Source of the DNA: JAZLIT01 sp045617525
Lineage (GTDB): Bacteria > Bacillota > Bacilli > Bacillales_A > Planococcaceae
Assembly (NCBI GenBank): GCA_045617525.1
Contig: JAZLIT010000187.1
Coordinates: forward strand, 1-5,400
DNA length: 5,400 nt
Reading direction: 5' to 3'
Shown here: positions 1-5,400 of the stretch, in pieces
Position numbering within the stretch: the first letter of the stretch is position 1
Layout: each line of letters opens with the position of its first letter
Notes under the pieces: model-generated
What the model was told of the DNA's origin: nothing
The model's database searches: none
Seen by the model: the letters and a program-made list of their open reading frames with translations, nothing else
Made by a program: the position numbers and the translations under genes

Positions 1-992
1 CTGAAACAATAAATTCGAATGAACAAACATACAATTATAATGGTGACTTAGTGAAGTTGTTAAAACAAGTGATGCCTCGTATTTCGAATGAAACAAGTTA
101 CCCATTTACAGGTGGCGCAGTTGGCTATTTTCGTTACAATCGCAATGAAACTTCTATACCCGCTGCAAACTTTCATGTTTACGACACGGTCATTTTATTT
201 GATCACATGCTACAGGAGCTAATTTTAATTCACACGAATAGTGAGCCAGAGCATAGTTCTAATGATCCTGAAGCGGTTTTAAGTAGGCTCTTAGATGAAA
301 TATTACGAGAGGACCTACCTCACACAACAACGTCATTTGATGTTGGCATGCTTTCCGAGGAAACGACCTATGCACAATTTGAACAACAAGTCTCCCTTGC
401 CAAACAAGCAATCGAGCAACAGCTTGTTGATGAAATTGTTGTTGCTCGAAAACTACAGGCAAGCTTTAAAGGGGATCCCTTTTCATTTTATCGAACGTTT
501 CGTCTGACTTCACAATCACCTTATCAGTACTATATTGAATTTGATGATCATGTTGTTATAGGTTCATCAAATGAACATTTCGTGCAAATTCAAAATGGTT
601 ATCTGACTTCTTCTGAAACAAGTGCACATGAATTTTGCATCGATTCTTCTATTCAATTAAAAAATGGCTTAGTTACTGGTTTAATGGATTTCTCTTCCCA
701 TGCTATTGATGTATTGGCGAAAGTATTACCATCCCCTTCTGTCGTTGGCAAACCATTTGATGAATGCTATGCCTTGCTTCGAACAATCGAAAAGGATGAG
801 CGTACGTTATATGGTGGAACAGTTGGCTATATTGGTTTTAATGGGCAAATAGATTTTGCACATTCAAATGAAGCAATCGTTATACAAAACAGAAAACTGC
901 AATGCGAGGTATCCGTAACAATTGATCGGAATTCAGATACAAAACGCCTTTATGCGACTTCCACAAGCCATTCGATTGGTGGCATAAAATAA
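1..992 (+). CDS. Degenerate TrpE-like protein (anthranilate synthase component I family), 5'-partial, active site lost
   Basis: The frame is open from base 3 to the TAA at 990-992 (329 codons), so the GTG at 51 is an internal Val and the true start is off the left edge. TrpE homology is clear in separate blocks: PFTGGAVGYF (102-131), FKGDPFSFYR (465-494), SPYQYY (516-533), GSS (561-569) and YGGTVGYIGFNGQID (810-854). TrpE makes anthranilate from chorismate with the glutaminase TrpG. Here the working parts are missing. The IKAGDIFQ-type loop reads IEQQLVDEIVV, GSSPE reads GSSNE, and PIAGTRxRG is gone. The stretch holding DEKExAEH, LVDLxRND and SHVMH is reduced to about 20 unrelated residues (606-668). 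FPAGTxxGAPK reads LPSPSVVGKPF, and the end lacks GAGIVADS. By comparison with B. subtilis TrpE as I recall it, the protein is roughly 100 residues short. It sits at the trpE position before trpD. It is either a pseudoenzyme or an in-frame decaying pseudogene; anthranilate synthase activity is very unlikely. Confidence 0.85.
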   Translation, partial: ETINSNEQTYNYNGDLVKLLKQVMPRISNETSYPFTGGAVGYFRYNRNETSIPAANFHVYDTVILFDHMLQELILIHTNSEPEHSSNDPEAVLSRLLDEILREDLPHTTTSFDVGMLSEETTYAQFEQQVSLAKQAIEQQLVDEIVVARKLQASFKGDPFSFYRTFRLTSQSPYQYYIEFDDHVVIGSSNEHFVQIQNGYLTSSETSAHEFCIDSSIQLKNGLVTGLMDFSSHAIDVLAKVLPSPSVVGKPFDECYALLRTIEKDERTLYGGTVGYIGFNGQIDFAHSNEAIVIQNRKLQCEVSVTIDRNSDTKRLYATSTSHSIGGIK

Positions 993-1077
993 TCCAGGCT
1001 AGCTCATTAATTTAATTTGGAATTCGAATTTGCTTTCGTTAACGTTACCTGCATGCAATATAGAGAGGATGATAGAG
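993..1077 (+). other. trpE-like/trpD intergenic spacer with clustered short palindromes
   Basis: This 85-base gap is the only real break in the operon. It contains perfect palindromes AATTCGAATT (1021-1030), CGTTAACG (1037-1044) overlapping TAACGTTA (1040-1047), and TGCATGCA (1050-1057), followed by the trpD ribosome binding site. No GC-rich stem with a T run is present, so I do not call a terminator, and no convincing -35/-10 pair is visible. The palindromes could be an operator or chance in AT-rich DNA; their function is unknown. Confidence 0.5.
1063..1068 (+). promoter_or_regulatory. Ribosome binding site of trpD (decides start)
   Basis: GAGAGG lies 9 bases before the ATG at 1078. It directly abuts an in-frame ATG at 1069 and is 18 bases from the one at 1087, so 1078 has the best spacing. 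An in-frame TTG at 1030 has no comparable site before it. Confidence 0.7.
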
Positions 1078-2112
1078 ATGTCATTAATGCCATACATTAA
1101 TCATGTAATACAAGGTCAGGATTTACGCTTATCTGAAATGATTGAAGCTTCTCAGCTCGTTTTTAACGATTTGACGGAGTTAGATGAAATTAAGCAATTT
1201 CTCGTTGCGCTTGATCAAAAAGGTGAAACGGTGGATGAAATCGCTGGATTAGCATCTGTTATGCGCGCAAATGCCGTACAGATGGAAGTTCCGAACGGGC
1301 TTTATATTGATAATTGTGGAACTGGTGGAGATGGGATTCAAAGCTTTAATGTATCTACGACTGCAGCCTTCGTCATTGCTGGTGCTGGATTAAAGGTTGC
1401 AAAGCATGGGAATCGAAAGGTTTCGAGTTTAGCAGGCAGTTCGGATGTCCTTGAAGAATTAGGCATTCATTTATTTACAAATGTTGAAGAAACGGCCTCC
1501 CTATTAGAAAAGGAAGGCATCGCTTTCTTACATGCGCCAAATATGCATCCAAAGCTAGGTAGAATCGGTGAGGTACGACGGGCAATTGGGAAGCCGACAA
1601 TTTTCAATCTAGTTGGCCCCTTGACGAATCCAGTGCCATTAAAAACGCAATTTGTTGGTATTAGCCGTCCCCATTTCACAACAGAATATGCAGAGGTATT
1701 GCATTTATTAGATCGGAAGCGTGCAATCGTTGTCTCTGCGGAAAATGGGATGGATGAAGCATCACTAGATGGTAATAATTCTTTTGTGCTACTTGATCAT
1801 GGTGATATTTTGCCATTTAAGTTAAATGCGAAGGATGTTGGATTAAAATCACAACCTATATCGGCAATACGTGGTGGCACTGCTTCTGAAAATGCTGTTA
1901 TTTTACGTGAATTATTGGATGGCAAACAAAGCCCCTATTTTGATACCGTTATTTTCAATGCAGGTATCGCCCTCTTTGCCTATGGTTTAGTAGATAAGAT
2001 GAAGGATGGTATTGAGTTGGCACGGGAAAGCATTTTCTCTGGTAAAGCAAAATCAAAGCTTGAAGCGGTCATTTCATATTCAGAATTTAAAAAAGAAGCA
2101 GGTGCACGTTAA
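1078..2112 (+). CDS. trpD: Anthranilate phosphoribosyltransferase TrpD
   Basis: This cytosolic enzyme transfers the phosphoribosyl group of PRPP to anthranilate, the second step of the tryptophan pathway. The 344-residue product has the usual family length (about 340) and layout: a helical N-terminal region with GETVDEIAG (residues 49-57), then the PRPP-binding GTGGDG (81-86), NVST (91-94) and KHGNR (109-113), then GSSDVLEELG. The anthranilate-site Arg falls in VRRAIG, followed by FNLVGPLTNP. The metal-binding Asp-Glu pair is in GMDEAS, and FNAG lies near the C-terminus. All these motifs are intact, so I expect an active enzyme. The ATG at 1078 is chosen because of its ribosome binding site; ATG 1069 and 1087 are less likely alternatives. 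Its last base is also the first base of trpC (TAATG), implying coupled translation. With the upstream trpE-like gene degenerate, its anthranilate must come from elsewhere. Confidence 0.97.
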   Translation: MSLMPYINHVIQGQDLRLSEMIEASQLVFNDLTELDEIKQFLVALDQKGETVDEIAGLASVMRANAVQMEVPNGLYIDNCGTGGDGIQSFNVSTTAAFVIAGAGLKVAKHGNRKVSSLAGSSDVLEELGIHLFTNVEETASLLEKEGIAFLHAPNMHPKLGRIGEVRRAIGKPTIFNLVGPLTNPVPLKTQFVGISRPHFTTEYAEVLHLLDRKRAIVVSAENGMDEASLDGNNSFVLLDHGDILPFKLNAKDVGLKSQPISAIRGGTASENAVILRELLDGKQSPYFDTVIFNAGIALFAYGLVDKMKDGIELARESIFSGKAKSKLEAVISYSEFKKEAGAR

Positions 2113-2900
2113 TGTCAATTTTAGATAAAATTATTACGCATAAAAAAACGGAATTACCAGCTTTAAAGGAAATTATTCCACATTTCAATCATGTCGAGCA
2201 CGTACGCCCCTCTTTATATGACGCATTACTTGCAGCGGACCATCTGCAAGTAATTGCGGAGATGAAGCGTGCCTCTCCTTCAAAGGGGATAATTGCGCAG
2301 AATGTGTCTCCAAGCGAGCAAGCTAAAAAATATGAACTGGCCGGGGCTGCTTGCATCTCTGTACTGACGGAGACGAAATATTTCAAGGGTAGCTATGATG
2401 ATTTATATGAAGTGGCAAAAGCGGTGTCTATCCCAGTACTTTGCAAAGACTTTATTATTGATGAGGTGCAAATTGATTACGCACAGGCAGCTGGCGCCTC
2501 GGTTATTTTATTAATTGTTGCGGCATTATCGAATGCACAACTTCGTGGATTACATGCTTATGCAACCGCCTTAAAGCTTGAGGTGCTAGTAGAAGTTCAT
2601 AATGCGGAAGAGTTGAAGCAAGCGTTAGATATAGATGCGCAGTTAATAGGCGTTAATAATCGGGATTTAAAAACGTTTGAGGTCGATTTAACGCATTCGA
2701 AGGAAATGGGTGCCAAGCTCGTAAATTCTCGTGCGGTGTTTATTTCAGAGAGTGGTATTTGGACTGAATCGGATGCAGCACTTGTTGCAAGTTACGGCGC
2801 ACGTGCGGTGTTAGTCGGTGAATCATTAATGCGCAGTGAAACAGTGGAGCAAGATTTACGTGCGTTAAAAGTTCCGCTGAAAGTCGCTGAAACGCTATGA
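2112..2900 (+). CDS. trpC: Indole-3-glycerol phosphate synthase TrpC
   Basis: The enzyme closes the indole ring, turning CdRP (1-(2-carboxyphenylamino)-1-deoxyribulose 5-phosphate) into indole-3-glycerol phosphate with loss of CO2 and water. The 262-residue product is a single TIM barrel of normal length and is not fused to TrpF. Family residues are all present: Glu50 and Lys52 in IAEMKRASPSKG, the TE of SVLTE (83-87), Lys112 in LCKDF, Glu161 in LVEVH, Asn182 in GVNNRDL, and Glu213-Ser214 in ISESG. The phosphate-binding GA.AVLVGESLM follows near the end. These match the catalytic Glu/Lys/Lys/Glu/Asn/Glu/Ser set known for the family, so activity is expected. The ATG shares its A with the trpD stop codon, and an AGGTG (2100-2104) seven bases upstream may serve as a weak ribosome binding site. 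Confidence 0.97.
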   Translation: MSILDKIITHKKTELPALKEIIPHFNHVEHVRPSLYDALLAADHLQVIAEMKRASPSKGIIAQNVSPSEQAKKYELAGAACISVLTETKYFKGSYDDLYEVAKAVSIPVLCKDFIIDEVQIDYAQAAGASVILLIVAALSNAQLRGLHAYATALKLEVLVEVHNAEELKQALDIDAQLIGVNNRDLKTFEVDLTHSKEMGAKLVNSRAVFISESGIWTESDAALVASYGARAVLVGESLMRSETVEQDLRALKVPLKVAETL

Positions 2901-3514
2901 CATTTGTGAAGATTTGCGGATTGCTTGAACTCGAGCATGTTGACGTCGCAGTTCGAGCAGGCGCTAATTTTATTGGCTTTGTTTTTGCGCCAAGTAAACG
3001 CCAAATCAGTGTCGAAAAGGCTCAGCATTTAGCGGCGCAACTCCCGGCCCACGTAAAAAAGGTCGGGGTTTTCGTGAATGCTGATGCGGCGCACATAAAG
3101 AACGTATTTACGAGTGTCCCACTTGATTATGTGCAATATCATGGTGATGAAACGAATGCCTTTATTCAAACTGTTGGATTACCAGCAATTAAAGCGTTTT
3201 CGGTTCGAGAGGATACAAATTTCGATGAAGTTGCCACTTTTGATGTGGACTATTATTTAATGGACGCACCAGGAACGGATTTCCGCGGTGGTAGTGGGCA
3301 TTCGTTTGACTGGGCATTACTTGATGGCACGTCGATTGCACATGAAAAGGTGATTTTAGCAGGCGGGTTGACTTGCGCAAATGTACGTGATGCAATTGCG
3401 CAAGTACAGCCGTTCGCTGTAGATGTATCAAGTGGCGTTGAGCTTGAGGGACGTAAAGATTCGATATTAATTAAGCAATTTATTGAGGAAGTTAAAGGAG
3501 TGAAGCAAAAATGA
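2897..3514 (+). CDS. trpF: Phosphoribosylanthranilate isomerase TrpF
   Basis: This TIM-barrel enzyme performs the Amadori rearrangement of phosphoribosylanthranilate to CdRP, feeding TrpC. The 205-residue product is of normal length. The catalytic Cys7 lies in VKICG near the start, and the general acid Asp123 in YLMDAP. Other family motifs are GFVFAPSKRQIS (27-38), the strand VGVFVN (56-61), VQYHGDE (79-85; more often LQLHGDE), GGSGHSFDW, ILAGGL and AVDVSSGVE, which together form the phosphate and substrate site. It starts inside the end of trpC with an ATGA overlap and ends in another ATGA overlap with trpB. I see no good ribosome binding site before its ATG, so it probably relies on ribosomes finishing trpC. 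TrpF comes after TrpC in the operon although it acts before it, the usual Bacillales order. Confidence 0.97.
   Translation: MTFVKICGLLELEHVDVAVRAGANFIGFVFAPSKRQISVEKAQHLAAQLPAHVKKVGVFVNADAAHIKNVFTSVPLDYVQYHGDETNAFIQTVGLPAIKAFSVREDTNFDEVATFDVDYYLMDAPGTDFRGGSGHSFDWALLDGTSIAHEKVILAGGLTCANVRDAIAQVQPFAVDVSSGVELEGRKDSILIKQFIEEVKGVKQK
3494..3500 (+). promoter_or_regulatory. Strong ribosome binding site of trpB
   Basis: AAAGGAG, 10 bases before the trpB ATG and inside the last codons of trpF, is close to the ideal complement of the 16S rRNA tail. trpB can therefore recruit ribosomes independently as well as by coupling. Confidence 0.8.
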
Positions 3515-4716
3515 CAACAACTAAAGGACGATTTGGCGCATATGGCGGGCAATTTGTACCGGAAACATTAATGACCCCATTATTTGAGCTCGAGCAGGCA
3601 TATGAGGTGGCAAAACAAGACCCTTCTTTCCAATCCGAACTCGACTATTATTTAAAGCAGTATGTTGGGCGTGAAACCCCTCTTTACTTTGCAGAACGCT
3701 TAAGTAAAGCATGTGGTGGTGCGAAAATTTACTTGAAGCGTGAGGATCTTAATCATACTGGAGCTCATAAAATTAATAATGCACTTGGCCAGGCATTGCT
3801 AGCAAAACGTATGGGCAAGAAAAAAATTATTGCTGAAACAGGCGCTGGGCAACATGGTGTTGCAACAGCTACAGCCTGTGCCCTGCTCGATTTAGAGTGC
3901 ATCGTCTATATGGGTGCTGAGGATGTTCGCCGACAATCACTGAATGTCTTCCGTATGCAATTACTAGGCACGAAGGTTATTGCGGTGGAAAAAGGTTCTG
4001 CGACCTTAAAGGATGCGGTAAACGAAGCACTGCGTCATTGGGTGACACATATCGAGGATACGCATTACATATTAGGTTCAGCGCTCGGGCCGCACCCGTT
4101 CCCTACAATCGTGCGTGATTTTCAACGTGTAATTGGCGACGAGGCACGTGTACAAATTTTAGATGCAGAAGGTCGTTTACCCGATGCTGTTGTAGCCTGT
4201 ATAGGTGGCGGTAGTAATGCAATTGGCACGTTTACTGCATTTATTACGGATCCTGAAGTTCGTCTGATAGGCGTTGAAGCGGCTGGGGCTGGACTTGACA
4301 CTGGTAAGCATGCGGCGGCAATACACGCTGGGCAAACTGGTGTATTGCACGGAGCGTTTATGTATTTGTTGCAGGATGAAAATGGCTTTGTGCAGGAGGC
4401 GCATTCGATTTCGGCTGGGCTTGATTATCCAGCTGTTGGACCAGAGCATTGCCATTTAGCTGATAGTGGTCGAGCAGATTATGTTTCTGTGACGGATGCA
4501 GAGGCTTTGCAAGGCGTGAAGCTACTATGTGAAACGGAAGGTATTTTGCCTGCGTTGGAAAGTGCACATGCCATTTATTATACGTCGAAATTGGCAGCTA
4601 CTATGGGGCCAGATGAGGTAATTGTGGTATGTCTTTCAGGGCGCGGTGATAAAGATGTACATACATTGATGGATACAATGGGAGGCGACTTAGATGACAC
4701 TACAACAAGCAATTGA
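3511..4716 (+). CDS. trpB: Tryptophan synthase beta subunit TrpB
   Basis: TrpB is the PLP-dependent half of tryptophan synthase (alpha2beta2), condensing indole passed from TrpA with L-serine to give L-tryptophan. The 401-residue product has full family length and aligns residue for residue with the enteric enzyme over most of its length. It carries the PLP lysine Lys87 in HTGAHKINN, catalytic Glu109 in AETGAGQHG, the phosphate-binding GGGSNA (232-237), Asp305 in SAGLDYPAVGPEH, Glu350 in LPALESAHA, and the PLP-ring Ser376 in LSGRGDKD. The GRFGAYGGQFVPE start and the GAGQHGVATA form are of the canonical TrpB1 type that works with TrpA, not the stand-alone TrpB2. The C-terminal tail after GRGDKD ends GGDLDDTTTSN; its codons also hold the trpA ribosome binding site and start. 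Activity is expected. Confidence 0.98.
   Translation: MTTTKGRFGAYGGQFVPETLMTPLFELEQAYEVAKQDPSFQSELDYYLKQYVGRETPLYFAERLSKACGGAKIYLKREDLNHTGAHKINNALGQALLAKRMGKKKIIAETGAGQHGVATATACALLDLECIVYMGAEDVRRQSLNVFRMQLLGTKVIAVEKGSATLKDAVNEALRHWVTHIEDTHYILGSALGPHPFPTIVRDFQRVIGDEARVQILDAEGRLPDAVVACIGGGSNAIGTFTAFITDPEVRLIGVEAAGAGLDTGKHAAAIHAGQTGVLHGAFMYLLQDENGFVQEAHSISAGLDYPAVGPEHCHLADSGRADYVSVTDAEALQGVKLLCETEGILPALESAHAIYYTSKLAATMGPDEVIVVCLSGRGDKDVHTLMDTMGGDLDDTTTSN
4680..4685 (+). promoter_or_regulatory. Ribosome binding site of trpA inside trpB
   Basis: GGGAGG lies 8 bases before the ATG at 4694, within the trpB codons for Met-Gly-Gly. It supports 4694 as the trpA start and hence a 23-base overlap of the two genes. 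Confidence 0.8.
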
Positions 4717-5400
4717 GACAGTGCTAGAAGACGGTAAGAAGGCGTTTATTCCCTATATTATGGCTGGTGATGGTGGACTTGAACAGCTCCCTACTACAAT
4801 TTTACGTTTGCAGAAATTAGGTGCTACTGCTATCGAGGTCGGTATCCCGTTTACAGATCCTGTTGCGGACGGGCCAACGATTGAAAAAGCTGGTGAACGC
4901 GCACTTGCGCAGGGTACGACATTGCGTAAAGTATTGGCTATTTTAGAGAAGCACGCTGCAAACTTCTCTATTCCACTCGTTGTCATGAGCTATTTGAATC
5001 CGATTTTAGCGTATGGTGCTGCTAATTTTTCACGCGACGCTTATGCTGCTGGCGTGCGCGGTGTTATTGTGCCGGATATGCCACTTGAAGAACGCGCTAT
5101 CATTCATACGGAACTTAAGGAAGCAGGTATTGCGTTAGTACAACTAATATCTTTAACAAGCCCAGAATCGCGCATTGAAAAATTGGCTACGGCGAGTGAA
5201 GGTTTTATTTACGCTGTAACAGTGAACGGAATTACCGGTGCACGTGCGGATTTCACTGACAATTTACCTGCTCATTTTGAAAAGCTTAAGGCCGCGAGCT
5301 CTATTCCGGTATTAGCAGGCTTTGGCATCTCAACACATGAACAAGTACGTTCAATGAGCGGATTAGCAGATGGTGTCATTGTCGGCAGTAAAATTGTTGA
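4694..5400 (+). CDS. trpA: Tryptophan synthase alpha subunit TrpA, 3'-partial
   Basis: TrpA cleaves indole-3-glycerol phosphate to indole and glyceraldehyde 3-phosphate and channels indole to TrpB. I translated 235 codons without a stop before the window ends; with a usual length near 265, about 30 residues are missing. The protein starts MTLQQAIETVLEDGKKAFIP. The catalytic pair is present: Glu48 in IEVGIPF and Asp59 in DPVADGP (Glu49 and Asp60 in the enteric numbering). Later TIM-barrel motifs are VMSYLNPI, GVIVPDMPLEE, YAVTVNGITGAR (the flexible loop region), and the phosphate-binding VLAGFGIS and GVIVGSKIV. All key residues seen are intact, so it should be an active partner for the adjacent TrpB. 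The start is fixed by the GGGAGG site and lies 23 bases inside trpB, fitting coupled synthesis of the two subunits in equal amounts. Confidence 0.96.
   Translation, partial: MTLQQAIETVLEDGKKAFIPYIMAGDGGLEQLPTTILRLQKLGATAIEVGIPFTDPVADGPTIEKAGERALAQGTTLRKVLAILEKHAANFSIPLVVMSYLNPILAYGAANFSRDAYAAGVRGVIVPDMPLEERAIIHTELKEAGIALVQLISLTSPESRIEKLATASEGFIYAVTVNGITGARADFTDNLPAHFEKLKAASSIPVLAGFGISTHEQVRSMSGLADGVIVGSKIV

Noticed and set aside
51..53. GTG at 51 as the start of the first gene
   Set aside because: The frame is open to the window edge, and the upstream residues (NYNGDLVKLLK) continue the TrpE family alignment, so this is an internal Val.
556..760. Frameshift hiding the missing TrpE catalytic motifs in another frame
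   Set aside because: Homology on both sides is in the same frame, and the other two forward frames meet stop codons around 604-616 without showing the motifs.
1017..1062. Internal promoter (TTGGAA or TTGCTT with a downstream AT-rich hexamer)
   Set aside because: With normal spacing the -10 candidates match TATAAT at about three of six positions, too weak to annotate.
1030..1077. TTG at 1030 as the trpD start
   Set aside because: It has no ribosome binding site, adds residues not typical of TrpD, and reads through the palindromic spacer; ATG 1078 has a GAGAGG site 9 bases upstream.
1061..1077. Run of TAG/GAG triplets before trpD as a TRAP binding site
   Set aside because: Only a few triplets with irregular spacing are present, whereas TRAP sites need about nine to eleven evenly spaced ones; a ribosome binding site explains the purines.
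3253..3552. Open frames on the - strand (for example 3253-3552, 4177-4455, 4753-4986)
   Set aside because: They lie opposite strongly conserved trp genes and encode no recognisable protein; they are shadows of the coding strand.
1..5400. CRISPR array, insertion sequence, tRNA/rRNA or phage module
   Set aside because: I saw no spaced direct repeats, transposase, terminal inverted repeats or RNA gene sequence; the window is a continuous biosynthetic operon.

Overview
The window holds most of a tryptophan biosynthesis operon, all on the + strand, in the order trpE-like, trpD, trpC, trpF, trpB, trpA. There are no stretches over about 300 bases without a gene and no credible gene on the - strand. 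The gene order, the absence of trpG between trpE and trpD, separate trpC and trpF genes, moderately low GC and strong AAAGGAG/GGGAGG ribosome binding sites suggest a Firmicute of the order Bacillales. Protein style is compatible with the Planococcaceae (Lysinibacillus/Solibacillus-like), but that finer placement is an impression, not a demonstrated result.

Region by region: positions 1-992 carry the 3' two thirds of a TrpE-family gene whose beginning lies off the left edge. It is a continuous open frame but has lost the anthranilate synthase active site. An 85-base gap (993-1077) contains several short perfect palindromes and the trpD ribosome binding site. From 1078 onward five genes are packed without gaps: trpD/trpC overlap by 1 base, trpC/trpF by 4, trpF/trpB by 4, and trpB/trpA by 23. 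trpA runs off the right edge lacking only its last few dozen codons.

TrpD, TrpC, TrpF, TrpB and TrpA each keep the catalytic and binding residues expected of working enzymes. Together they would convert anthranilate plus PRPP, then L-serine, to L-tryptophan. The one step not credibly encoded here is the first, chorismate to anthranilate: the large subunit is degenerate and the glutaminase subunit (TrpG/PabA) is absent from the window. The cell must therefore get anthranilate from another gene or source, or be unable to make tryptophan de novo.

The item most worth a second look is this TrpE-like protein. Its catalytic motifs are gone, while scaffold motifs and an uninterrupted frame survive at the head of an otherwise intact operon. 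It could be a pseudoenzyme with a new role or a pseudogene decaying by in-frame changes; the window alone does not decide. The operon promoter and any leader control (T-box or TRAP) would lie upstream of the window.
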